NCBI RefSeq assembly: GCF_034377285.1
Contig: NZ_CP139715.1
Span: forward strand, 3,456,001 to 3,520,000
Source of the DNA: Thalassobaculum sp. OXR-137
GTDB lineage: Bacteria > Pseudomonadota > Alphaproteobacteria > Thalassobaculales > Thalassobaculaceae
Length of the DNA: 64,000 nucleotides
Direction: 5' to 3'
Part shown: positions 27,705-35,532 of the stretch, one piece after another
Numbering within the stretch: the stretch's first letter is position 1
Layout of the letters: each line of letters starts with the position of its first letter
Notes under the pieces: generated by a model
Databases searched by the model: none
What the model saw: the letters and a program-made list of their open reading frames with translations, nothing else
What the model was told of the DNA's origin: nothing
Translations under genes and position numbers: made by a program

Positions 27705-27854
27705 CGGCCCTTCGACACGCGCCGGCCCCGGATAACTCCGGGACCACCGCTGCTCAGGGCGCGGTCGTATCTGTAATTTTGGTGACCTCTCTGTAATTTG
27801 GGTGACCTCGCCCTGAGCAGCCCCGGCGTTGCGCCGGGGCGTGTCGAAGGGCCG
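27705..27854. repeat. Mirror-paired repeat with internal 20-bp tandem duplication
   Basis: The outer arms are an exact 16-bp inverted pair (27705-27720 and 27839-27854), beginning CGGCCCTTCGACACGC. Next in are GCTCAGGGCGCGGTC (27752-27766) and GACCTCGCCCTGAGC (27804-27818), with one mismatch. The centre holds two tandem copies of a 20-bp unit (TCTGTAATTTTGGTGACCTC, 27770-27789; second copy 27790-27809 with one change). It has the same outer and middle arms as the 18365-18590 element, so the two are one family. Confidence 0.85.
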
Positions 27855-27935
27855 CCGCGTCGCCACGCTTGCCTCTTCACCTTCCCCCGCCCAGCGCTCA
27901 TCATCCGGGCAGCGACGGCCCGGGAGAGAGCACAC

Positions 27936-28379
27936 ATGGACATCACCGACGACACGCCACCCCAGGAGCTGGCCGAGGCCTGCGCCGCTGCGCTGTGGGC
28001 CGACGATCGCGCCTCGCGGGAGATGGGCATCGCGCTGGACCGGGTGGGCCCGGGCGAGGCGGTGATGTCGATGACGGTGCGCGAGGAGATGACCAACGGC
28101 CACGGCACCGCCCATGGCGGCTTCATCTTCGCCCTGGCGGATTCCGCCTTCGCCTATGCCTGCAACGGCAGCAACCAGCGCAGCGTGGCCCAGCACTGCA
28201 GCATCACCTACCTGGCCCCGGCCGCCGCCGGCGACCGGCTGACCGCGACTGCGGTGGAACGGGCAGTGGCCGGCCGCAGCGGGATCTACGACGTCACCGT
28301 CGCCGACCAGACCGGCCGCGTGGTGGCGGAGTTCCGCGGCCACTCGCGCACCATCAAGGGGACCCTGCTTGGGGCGTAG
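27936..28379 (+). CDS. paaI: PaaI-type hotdog-fold thioesterase
   Basis: 147 residues of the hotdog fold. The catalytic region NGHGTAHGGFIFALADSAFA (about 53-72) matches hydroxyphenylacetyl-CoA thioesterase PaaI, with the conserved N..G..HGG...LAD pattern. PaaI removes CoA from dead-end phenylacetate-pathway intermediates in the cytoplasm. No other paa genes are in the window, so it may act as a general housekeeping thioesterase. The ATG at 27936 was chosen because it is preceded by GGGAGAG and the family starts here; the longer open frame upstream runs through repeat DNA. Confidence 0.85.
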   Translation: MDITDDTPPQELAEACAAALWADDRASREMGIALDRVGPGEAVMSMTVREEMTNGHGTAHGGFIFALADSAFAYACNGSNQRSVAQHCSITYLAPAAAGDRLTATAVERAVAGRSGIYDVTVADQTGRVVAEFRGHSRTIKGTLLGA

Positions 28380-28438
28380 GCGGGCGACCCGTCGACATGC
28401 CCTGTCCCGGACCAAGGTCCGGACTGCTCGGGGTGAGG

Positions 28439-28600
28439 CCCTTTAAAACCTCTACCAATAACCGTCATCCCGGCGATCTCCGGGCTCGACCCGGAGGTCG
28501 GCCGGGACCTGGCCCAAGCCTCAGAAGCGAGGTCCCGGACGCCCCCGGATTAGGTCCGGGGGCGTCCGGGATGACGGTCATTGGTTGAGGTATTAAAGGA
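28439..28600. repeat. Mirror-paired palindromic repeat downstream of paaI
   Basis: The arms at 28439-28473 and 28566-28600 are imperfect reverse complements. The core CCGTCATCCCGG pairs with CCGGGATGACGG, and the longer 25-bp arms match at 23 positions. Several smaller hairpins lie between them (GCCCCCGGATT with TCCGGGGGC at 28540-28564). A GGGCGGGTCGAAGGGCC fragment (28624-28640) related to the outer arm of the other elements follows. The element lies between converging paaI and the M81 peptidase gene. Confidence 0.8.
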
Positions 28601-28653
28601 CCCCGCCCTGAGCGGCCCCGCCGGGGCGGGTCGAAGGGCCGGTCGTGGTTCCC

Positions 28654-30147
28654 TCAGGGCTCGTTGACCCGGTCGAGCGGGTAGATCGGGCGGCGGACCT
28701 TCTTGAAGTCCAGGATCGAGTTGTCCGAGGTGGTCACGCCCTCGCCGTCGAGGGTGATCGTCGCCTTGCCGAGGTTCCCGAAGCCCGCCCGGTAGTGGAT
28801 CCGCGACTTCAGCAGCAGGTAGCGCTTGTGCTGCGGCTGGATGCCGACCGAGGTGAACACCCCCACGTCCCAGGGTTCGTGGTGGTTGGAGGTGACGACG
28901 ATCTCCACCTTGCCGGTGTCGAGCACGGCGCTGTGGCCCATGGAGACCTGCACGCCGGTATACATCGGTCCGCGCACGGTCCAGCGGCCGTCGGTCAGGG
29001 TCTTCACCGTCCCGGTCACCTCCAGCGGCCGGCCCTTCAAGCCGATCGACGGCATGTCGGTCTTGCCGCCGAGCTTCAGGGTCACCTTGGCGCCGATGCC
29101 GACCTTCTGCATCTGCTTCACCGCCTCGGGATCGTAGACGGCGGCGACCGCCACATCCTCCAGCCCCTGGTTCAGCACCTCTTCGATCACGGTCATGACG
29201 TCCTGGGTGCCGCCGGAGCCGGTATTGTCGGCATGGTCGAGCAGCAGGGTCGGCCCGCCGTCGGTCTTCAGGGTGTCGAATTCCTTGGCGCGGGCGACGG
29301 CGTCCACCAGCGGCTCGTGCTGGTAGACGAACTCCTCGCGCCGCTGCCACATCTCCTTCACCAGCCGGTCGCGCCACTTGTCGGCGAGCGCCTGGTCGCC
29401 GTCGGTGACGACGACGACGCTGGAGCCGGCATCCTGGAAATCGGCCAGCGGGAAGCCGCCGAACACGGTGGCGGCCAGCACCTTGGGATCCTCCTCGGCC
29501 TCGCGGGCCAGCGCCAGCAGGGTCTTCATCGGCTCGTCGTCATGGCCCATCCGCAGGGTCTGGGCGAGCAGGGCGGGCTGACCCCAGGCCATGACCGGTG
29601 TCACCTCGCCGGCGATGGTGCGCATGAGCACATGGGCGATCTGGCTGCCGACCTCGACCATGTCGATGTGCGGATAGGTCTTGTAGCCGATCAGGCAGGT
29701 GCAGTTGTCGACCATCTTCTGGGTCAGGTTGGTGTGCAGGTCGTAGGTCACCGCGATCGGAATGCCCGGCGCGATCTTGCGGATGTTCTCCAGCAGGGTG
29801 CCTTCGCCATCGTCGGTGGTCTCGGCCACCATGGCGCCGTGCAGGTCGAGCAGGCAGGCGTCCACGCCCTCGCGCACCGCGTCCAGAATCTTGCCGGTGA
29901 GGAAATCGTAGGCTTCGGCCTTGACCGGACCGGACGGCATGGCCTCGGCGGCCACCGGTGTCACCACCTCGTGGCCGGCGGCCTCGGCGATGTCGAGATA
30001 GGCGCCGAACGGCATGCCGGTACCCTTATAGGCCTTGTACGCCTCCTCGCCGACATACCCGCCCCAGGCCATGAACCGGTCCAGGTCGGTGACCACGGGG
30101 GAGAAGGTGTTCGTCTCGTGCTTCATCATGGCAACGAGCAGGCGCAT
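28654..30147 (-). CDS. M81 family metallopeptidase (MlrC-like)
   Basis: 497 residues, matching the MlrC/DUF1485 family. The N-terminus MRLLVAMMKHETNTFSPV is characteristic, as are LDLHGAMV near residue 110 and LLLDHADNTGSGGTQD near 300. MlrC was named for breakdown of linearised microcystin, but most alphaproteobacterial members have unknown substrates and sit near transporters of small organic compounds. A zinc site is expected from the HxD and DHxDN motifs. The ATG at 30147 gives the family N-terminus; the longer open frame has none. It stands alone, diverging from the MOSC gene. Confidence 0.85.
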   Translation of the reverse strand: MRLLVAMMKHETNTFSPVVTDLDRFMAWGGYVGEEAYKAYKGTGMPFGAYLDIAEAAGHEVVTPVAAEAMPSGPVKAEAYDFLTGKILDAVREGVDACLLDLHGAMVAETTDDGEGTLLENIRKIAPGIPIAVTYDLHTNLTQKMVDNCTCLIGYKTYPHIDMVEVGSQIAHVLMRTIAGEVTPVMAWGQPALLAQTLRMGHDDEPMKTLLALAREAEEDPKVLAATVFGGFPLADFQDAGSSVVVVTDGDQALADKWRDRLVKEMWQRREEFVYQHEPLVDAVARAKEFDTLKTDGGPTLLLDHADNTGSGGTQDVMTVIEEVLNQGLEDVAVAAVYDPEAVKQMQKVGIGAKVTLKLGGKTDMPSIGLKGRPLEVTGTVKTLTDGRWTVRGPMYTGVQVSMGHSAVLDTGKVEIVVTSNHHEPWDVGVFTSVGIQPQHKRYLLLKSRIHYRAGFGNLGKATITLDGEGVTTSDNSILDFKKVRRPIYPLDRVNEP

Positions 30148-30254
30148 GGGGACGGCTCCGGGAAGGTTGGAGAGGGGGGCGCTTAGACAACCCGGCGATC
30201 TTGTGGACTTCTCGGCGGCTTGTCGAGGTGTCCGGGCCATGCGACAGGAAATCC

Positions 30255-30809
30255 ATGACCCATGATCTCTCCGCGACCGTCACCCATGTGGCCGCCGACC
30301 GCCGCCACCGGTTTTCCAAACAGACCCTGGACGCGATCCGGCTGATTGCAGGCGAGGGGGTGGAGGGCGATGCCCACCGCGGGGTGACGGTGAAGCACCG
30401 CTCGCGGGTGCGGGCCGATCCGACCCAGCCGAACCTGCGCCAGGTGCATCTGATCCCGGGCGAGCTGCATGACGAGCTGGTGGCCAAGGGCTTCGACGTG
30501 GCGCCGGGGGCGATGGGCGAGAACGTGACGACCCGAGGCCTCGACCTGCTGTCCCTGCCGCGCGGCACCGTGCTGCGGATCGGGGCCGAGGCGGAGGTGG
30601 AGATCACCGGCCTGCGCAACCCGTGCAGTCAGATCGAGAAGTTCCAGAGCGGCCTGCTGAAGGCTGTGCTGGACCGGGCGGAAGACGGCAGCCCGATCCT
30701 GAAGGCCGGGGTCATGGGGATCGTGCTTGCAGGCGGCGAGATCCGGCCCGGGGATGCGATCACGGTGACCCTGCCGCCGGAGCCGCACGTGCGGCTGGAG
30801 CGGGTTTAG
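30255..30809 (+). CDS. MOSC domain protein
   Basis: 184 residues, single MOSC domain (molybdenum cofactor sulfurase C-terminal type). The conserved blocks GVEGDAHRG near residue 33, LRQVHLI and MGENVTTRGLDLLSLPRGT are seen, then EITGLRNPCSQIEKFQSG with the conserved Cys near residue 125, which would carry the sulfur in this family. The domain is thought to carry sulfur for metal-sulfur chemistry or detoxification. ACAGGAA lies a few bases before the ATG. It stands alone. Confidence 0.88.
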   Translation: MTHDLSATVTHVAADRRHRFSKQTLDAIRLIAGEGVEGDAHRGVTVKHRSRVRADPTQPNLRQVHLIPGELHDELVAKGFDVAPGAMGENVTTRGLDLLSLPRGTVLRIGAEAEVEITGLRNPCSQIEKFQSGLLKAVLDRAEDGSPILKAGVMGIVLAGGEIRPGDAITVTLPPEPHVRLERV

Positions 30810-30820
30810 CTTCCGGACCG

Positions 30821-30911
30821 ACCCACCCCGTCATCCCGAACTCGTTTCGGGACCTTACCTTTGCCCACCGCCCATAAGGTCCCGAAACGAATTCGGGATG
30901 ACGGGATGGGG
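30821..30911. terminator. Long hairpin repeat between converging genes, probable bidirectional terminator
   Basis: The arms at 30821-30857 and 30875-30911 are nearly exact reverse complements over about 37 bp, with a 17-base loop. Each arm itself contains a TCCCGAA/TTCGGGA type hairpin. The MOSC gene ends 11 bp before it and the minus-strand AraC-type gene ends 5 bp after it, so it is well placed to end both transcripts. Its sequence belongs to the GTCATCCCGAA repeat family seen at 18174. Confidence 0.65.
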
Positions 30912-30915
30912 TGAG

Positions 30916-31851
30916 TCAGACACCTGTCTCCGTCCGGAACCGCCGCCGGTAGGTGCCGGGCGGCAGGCCGGTCAGGGTTCGGAACAGGCGGGTGAAGGCC
31001 GACACATCCGCATACCCGACCTGCCAGGCGATCTCGTCCACCGGCAGCCGTGTGCGCTCCAGCAGACCCCGCGCCTTCTCGATCCGCAGGTTCTGCAGAT
31101 AGGCGAGCGGCGCCAGGCCGGTGGCGCTGCGGAACCGGCGCAGGAAGGTGCGGCCGGTGAGCCCCGCCTGTGCCGCCATATCGCCGACGGTCAGATCCTC
31201 CCGGACCCGCGCCTCCAGCCAGTGCTGGACCGCCAGCACCGGCGCGTCGCCATGGGACAGGACCGGGCGGAAGGTACGGTAGTTGCGCTGCTCGCGGCCC
31301 GCCGGGTCGACCAGCAGATGCCGCGCCGTCGCCGACATGATCTCCGGGCCGAGCCAGCGCTGCACCAGGTGCAGGCCGAGATCGATCCAGGCCATCACCC
31401 CGCCGGCGGTGACGATGTCATGGCCGTCCACGAGGAGCTGATCCGGCAGCAGCTCGACCCCGGGGAAGGCCGCCCGGAACTCCCCCTCCAGGGCCCAGTG
31501 GGTGGTCGCCGCGCGCCCCTCCAGCAACCCGGCATGGCCGAGCCAGAACGCACCGGCGCAGGCCGAGCAGACGACCGTTCCGGCCGCCCGGCAGTCGCGC
31601 AGCCAGGCGTGCATCTGCGGAGCGTCGGCGCCGCGTTTGCCGCTGAGGTTGGGCGGGAGAATGACGGAGTCGGGTGGGGCGGACGCGTCGAGACCGTCGG
31701 CTTCGAGCCGGTCGACGGAGAACGGCCGGCGTCCGGCCTGCCGGACGTATTGGTTGGCGACCGTGAACAGGTCGGCCAGGCCGAGAACCGCCGCTTCCTG
31801 GGCGCCGGGATAGGCGACGATAGCGATGCGGATGGCGGGGTCGGCGCTCAT
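30916..31851 (-). CDS. GlxA-family AraC-type transcriptional regulator (DJ-1/PfpI plus HTH)
   Basis: 311 residues. Residues about 8-175 form a DJ-1/PfpI-like domain with CSACAGAFWLGHAGLLEGR near residue 98. Residues about 210-305 are the AraC double helix-turn-helix (AAQAGLTGRTFLRRFRSATG, then PLAYLQNLRIEKARGLLE and the ending FTRLFRTLTGLPPGTYRRRF). Such regulators sense small amides or amines. The gene diverges from a cysteine hydrolase gene 93 bp away. A perfect inverted repeat lies between them (31855-31891), suggesting direct and autogenous control. Confidence 0.9.
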   Translation of the reverse strand: MSADPAIRIAIVAYPGAQEAAVLGLADLFTVANQYVRQAGRRPFSVDRLEADGLDASAPPDSVILPPNLSGKRGADAPQMHAWLRDCRAAGTVVCSACAGAFWLGHAGLLEGRAATTHWALEGEFRAAFPGVELLPDQLLVDGHDIVTAGGVMAWIDLGLHLVQRWLGPEIMSATARHLLVDPAGREQRNYRTFRPVLSHGDAPVLAVQHWLEARVREDLTVGDMAAQAGLTGRTFLRRFRSATGLAPLAYLQNLRIEKARGLLERTRLPVDEIAWQVGYADVSAFTRLFRTLTGLPPGTYRRRFRTETGV

Positions 31852-31854
31852 GGT

Positions 31855-31891
31855 TTGGCGAATATGGCATAGAGAATGTCTTTTTCGCCAA
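31855..31891. promoter_or_regulatory. Inverted repeat, candidate operator for the divergent regulator/hydrolase pair
   Basis: TTGGCGAA (31855-31862) and TTCGCCAA (31884-31891) are an exact 8-bp inverted pair separated by 21 bp, in the 93-bp gap between the two divergent starts. It begins only 4 bp from the regulator start codon, so binding there would block its expression. Confidence 0.5.
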
Positions 31892-31944
31892 TTCTATCGG
31901 GGCCGGTGCTCCGGCAGGCTTTCCGGCGTTGAAAGGAGACCTCC

Positions 31945-32499
31945 ATGTCCAAGACCGCTCTAATCCTGATCGATATCCAGAACGACTATTTCGCCGACGG
32001 CCGCTGGCCGGTGGCCGAGATGGACGCCGTCGCGGCCAACGCCGCCCTGCTGCTCGCCCGGTTCCGGGAGGCCGGCCTGCCGGTCGTCCATGTCCGCCAC
32101 GAGATGCAATCGGCCTCCGCGCCGTTCTTCGTCGCCGGCACGCCGGGTGCGGAGATCCATCCCTCCGTCGCGCCGGCGGACGGCGAGCCGGTGATCGTCA
32201 AGCACAAGGCCAACAGCTTCCGCGATACGGCGCTTAAGGAGACCTTGGATGCGGCGGGCGTAACCGATGTCGTGATCTGCGGCGCCATGAGCCAGATGTG
32301 CATCGATGCCGGGGCGCGGGCGGCGGCCGATTTCGGCTATGCGGTGACCGTGGCGTCGGATGCCTGTGGCGCCAAGGACCAGGTCTTCGACGGGCGGACC
32401 GTGGCCGCCGCCGACGTGCACGCGGCGATCATGGCCCCGCTCGCCATGTCCTATGGCAAGGTCCTGTCCACCGAGACGGTGGTCGCCGGGATCGGGTGA
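31945..32499 (+). CDS. Isochorismatase-family cysteine hydrolase
   Basis: 184 residues, normal for the family. The catalytic triad is visible: Asp10 in LILIDIQNDYF, a Lys in VIVKHKANSF (86 or 88), and Cys119 in ICGAMSQMCIDAGARAA. Members hydrolyse small amides (nicotinamide, ureidoacrylate, N-carbamoylsarcosine) or isochorismate. The divergent GlxA-type regulator upstream is a common partner. AAAGGAGACC just before the ATG is a strong ribosome site. The substrate is unknown. Confidence 0.9.
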   Translation: MSKTALILIDIQNDYFADGRWPVAEMDAVAANAALLLARFREAGLPVVHVRHEMQSASAPFFVAGTPGAEIHPSVAPADGEPVIVKHKANSFRDTALKETLDAAGVTDVVICGAMSQMCIDAGARAAADFGYAVTVASDACGAKDQVFDGRTVAAADVHAAIMAPLAMSYGKVLSTETVVAGIG

Positions 32500-32509
32500 G
32501 GGCGCGCGA

Positions 32510-33232
32510 TCAGGTCTGCGCGGCGGCGATCTCCACCTCCGCCACCAGCGGGCGGTGGTCGGAGGCGGTGCGGGCCAGCGGGGTGGCGGGGACCCACACC
32601 CGGCACAGCCGCGCCCGCTCGTTCACCAGAATGCGGTCCAGCGCCAGCAGCGGCAGGCGGCTGGGGAAGGTCGGGATTCGCCGGACCGCGCCGATATGCC
32701 GGCCGAGCGAGCGGCTCAGCAGCCGCACCACCGGCGAGAACGGCAGCCAGTCGTTGAAGTCGCCGAGGATGACCGTCGGCAGGTCGCCTTCCTGGGCCGC
32801 CAGGGCGGCGATCAGCTCGGCCTGGGCCCGGCGCTCGCGGCGGTCCAGGCCGAAATGGCTGGCCACCACCCGCAGCGGGCCGTCGGGCGTTGCGACCGTC
32901 GCCATGATCGCGTTGCGCGGTTCCCGTTCGGGATGGGCGAGATCGGCGACCACCCAGTCGGAGACCGGCCAGCGCGACAGCAGCATGTTGCCGTAGCGCC
33001 GGTCGCCGTCCTGCAGGGCCGGACCTTCCACCGCATGGCCGTCGAAGGCGGCGGCGAGGGCGGCGAAATGGTCGGGACGGCCGGTGCCGCCGTCGCCCGG
33101 GCCGGAAACCTCCTGCAGGGCGACGATCCCGGCGCCGATCTCGGCGATGGTCCGGGCGACCCGGTCGATGTCCCGGATCCCGTCCGTGCCGACCGCGTCG
33201 TGGATGTTGTAGGTCGCGACGGTGAGGGGCAT
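32510..33232 (-). CDS. Endonuclease/exonuclease/phosphatase-family protein
   Basis: 240 residues. The family motifs appear in order: VATYNIHDAVGTDG at the N-terminus, IVALQEVSG near residue 36, VILGDFNDW near 155, and the C-terminal SDHRPLVAEV with the catalytic Asp-His pair. The fold is a magnesium-dependent phosphodiesterase used on nucleic acids or inositol/sphingolipids. There is no signal peptide. It starts 7 bp after the phospholipase D-VTT gene on the same strand, and the pair is probably co-transcribed. A phospholipid or phosphodiester substrate is a reasonable inference. Confidence 0.88.
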   Translation of the reverse strand: MPLTVATYNIHDAVGTDGIRDIDRVARTIAEIGAGIVALQEVSGPGDGGTGRPDHFAALAAAFDGHAVEGPALQDGDRRYGNMLLSRWPVSDWVVADLAHPEREPRNAIMATVATPDGPLRVVASHFGLDRRERRAQAELIAALAAQEGDLPTVILGDFNDWLPFSPVVRLLSRSLGRHIGAVRRIPTFPSRLPLLALDRILVNERARLCRVWVPATPLARTASDHRPLVAEVEIAAAQT

Positions 33233-33239
33233 CGGCAGG

Positions 33240-35438
33240 CTAGTCGTCGTCTGAATCGTCGGAGTGGAAGGCGTTCACCAGCCGCTGCAGGGCGATGCTG
33301 AGGGCGAGCCAGCCGAGCACGACGCCGATCAGGATCGCCACCTTGGCGACGGTCGGCTCGGCGATGAGCTGCCACAGGCTCTCGCCCACCGCCGTCAGGG
33401 CGATGACGCTGGGCAGCAGGCCGAGCGCGGTGCCGATCACGAAGTCCCAGGGGCGGATATGGGTGGCGCCGGCCAGGATGTTGATCAGGGTGAACGGCGC
33501 GATCGGCGTCATGCGCAGGGCGAGCACCGCGACGATGCCCTGGCGGCCGACCTTGCCGGACAGCGCCTTGAGCCGGTGCCCCATCAGCCGGTGGACCAGC
33601 CGGCGCCCGCCCCAGCGGCCGAGCCCGTAGGTCAGGATCGCCCCCAGGGTGGTGCCGAACACCGCGTAGAGCATCGCCACCACCGGCTCGAAGCTGATCG
33701 CGGTCAGCACCAGCAGCAGGGTGATCGGGAACATGGTCAGGCTGGCGACGGCGTAGACGGCGGCGACCAGCAGCGGCGTCCAGACGCTTCCGGTCAGACG
33801 CTCGAACAGCGGGCCGAGCCGGTCGACATTGGCGAACTCGGCCAGCGGGGTCATGGTCCACACGGCCGCCAGCACGATCAGACAGAGAATGGTGACGCCG
33901 AGCACCAGCTTCTGCAGCCGCGGCCTGAAGGCGGGCACCGAGTCCACGTTGAGGAAGCCGAGCACGTCCGACTTGAGCTGGCTCTCCGGGTCGGCCACGT
34001 CCAGCAGCACCGAGGTCGCCGGATCGAGCTCGAACGCCGCCGGCTCCTTGATCGGCAGCAGGCTGCGGTCCTTGCCGGTACCGGCGCGGAACCGCTCGGC
34101 CTCGGCGCGCAGCAGGTCGCCCAGGCTCTTGGCGTCGGCCGCGCGCTCCGCCAGGACCGCCGGCTCCATCCCCAGATGCTCGCCCAGCAGCCGGTGGCGC
34201 AGGCCGGCGATCACCGCGCGGCGCTCCCCGGTGTCGCCGATCAGGTGCAGGTTGGCCTCGGTGTCGAAGCGCATGGAGCGGCGGTTCAGGTTGGCCGATC
34301 CGACGGTGAGGAACCGGTCGTCGACGATCATCAGCTTGGAATGGACCATGACCGAGGCGCGCTTGCCGTCCTGGGCGCGGGTCACCGGGGCGACCAGGGT
34401 CACCCGGTCGAGCACACCCGCTTCCTCGAGCTGGGCGCGGAACATGCGCCGGCCGCCGCCCATGGACTTGGTCTCCAGCCAGGTGTTCTGCACGGCGGGG
34501 GTCACGATCACCGCTTCCAGGTCCGGCCGTTCCTGCAGGCGGCGGGTCAGTGCCTCGGCGATCTTCGGGGCGGTGAGGAACTGGTTCTCGATGAAGACCA
34601 GCTCCTCGGCCTGCAGGATCGCCCGGCAGTACAGGGTCTCGATCTGCCGCAGCGCCGGGCTGTCGTTCAGCGACGGCTCGGTGAGGGAGAGCGCCACGTC
34701 GATATCGGTGAAATGCGGCTCCAGCCCCTCGGGCCAGATCGGCTCCGGCGTCTCCACCCGGTGGATGCCGTCCGGATCGACGGCCTTCCAGCGGCGCGCG
34801 GTCAGATCGCCGAGCGCGCGGGCCGCCGGGCCGGTCACCGCCATGTGGGTGTCGTGGAACGGGGTGTAGAGCCCGCCCTTGGGCGAGACGCGGCGGGGAT
34901 CGTCGGGGATGTGTTCGCTGGTGTCCCAGCGCTCGCGGGTGACGTCCAGCCCGCCGCAGAAGCCCAACGCGTCGTCGATCACCACCAGCTTCTGGTGATG
35001 GCAGGCGCCGAACGGCAGGGCGTCGTCCAGGTGCACATGGATGCGCGCCGAGGTGGTCAGCCCCAGATTGACCATCGGCAACGCCTCGCGGTCGCGCACG
35101 AAGAGCGGGGTGAAGTCCCAGAGCAGCAGCCAGACCTCCAGCTCCGGGTTGCGTCCGGTCAGGAACTCCAGCAGCGGCTTCAGCTTCGTCGGCACGCCAT
35201 CCGGATCCTCGCCCGAGCCGTCGTGAAGCTGCGGGGCCAGGTCCATCTGGCTGTCGAGATCCCAGCCGACCATGACGATGGTGCGTCTGGCCTGGAGCAT
35301 GGCGTTGCGCAGGGCGCCGAAATACTCCTCGCCGTCGACCATCAGCGCCGCCCGGTCGGCACGGGCGATGGTGGCGCAGGTCTCGCCTTCGACCATGACC
35401 GCGTCGATCAGGGACACAACCTCATTGGAATCGGACAT
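33240..35438 (-). CDS. Phospholipase D-like / VTT (DedA-type) membrane fusion protein
   Basis: 732 residues. Two HxKxxxxD phospholipase motifs are present: CHHQKLVVIDD (His148, Lys150) and VHSKLMIVDDRFLTVGSANL (His366, Lys368), so a complete active site can form. After a linker with one membrane span (about 545-570), a C-terminal VTT/SNARE-associated domain with about five spans covers about 575-732 (SLTMFPITLLLVLTAISFEP, and the RMTPIAPFTLINILAGAT loop). The enzyme would act as a phospholipase or cardiolipin-synthase-like transferase at the membrane, joined to a DedA-like lipid carrier domain. The ATG at 35438 gives a normal soluble N-terminus; an upstream in-frame start adds 16 residues. 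Confidence 0.9.
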   Translation of the reverse strand: MSDSNEVVSLIDAVMVEGETCATIARADRAALMVDGEEYFGALRNAMLQARRTIVMVGWDLDSQMDLAPQLHDGSGEDPDGVPTKLKPLLEFLTGRNPELEVWLLLWDFTPLFVRDREALPMVNLGLTTSARIHVHLDDALPFGACHHQKLVVIDDALGFCGGLDVTRERWDTSEHIPDDPRRVSPKGGLYTPFHDTHMAVTGPAARALGDLTARRWKAVDPDGIHRVETPEPIWPEGLEPHFTDIDVALSLTEPSLNDSPALRQIETLYCRAILQAEELVFIENQFLTAPKIAEALTRRLQERPDLEAVIVTPAVQNTWLETKSMGGGRRMFRAQLEEAGVLDRVTLVAPVTRAQDGKRASVMVHSKLMIVDDRFLTVGSANLNRRSMRFDTEANLHLIGDTGERRAVIAGLRHRLLGEHLGMEPAVLAERAADAKSLGDLLRAEAERFRAGTGKDRSLLPIKEPAAFELDPATSVLLDVADPESQLKSDVLGFLNVDSVPAFRPRLQKLVLGVTILCLIVLAAVWTMTPLAEFANVDRLGPLFERLTGSVWTPLLVAAVYAVASLTMFPITLLLVLTAISFEPVVAMLYAVFGTTLGAILTYGLGRWGGRRLVHRLMGHRLKALSGKVGRQGIVAVLALRMTPIAPFTLINILAGATHIRPWDFVIGTALGLLPSVIALTAVGESLWQLIAEPTVAKVAILIGVVLGWLALSIALQRLVNAFHSDDSDDD

Positions 35439-35532
35439 GCCTACCGTGTGTCTAGCTTTGGGTCGCAGGTGTGAGGGCAGCCACACGCCGGGCGGGAGGT
35501 GCCGTTTAGAGGTAGCAAGAAACGACGCCGGA

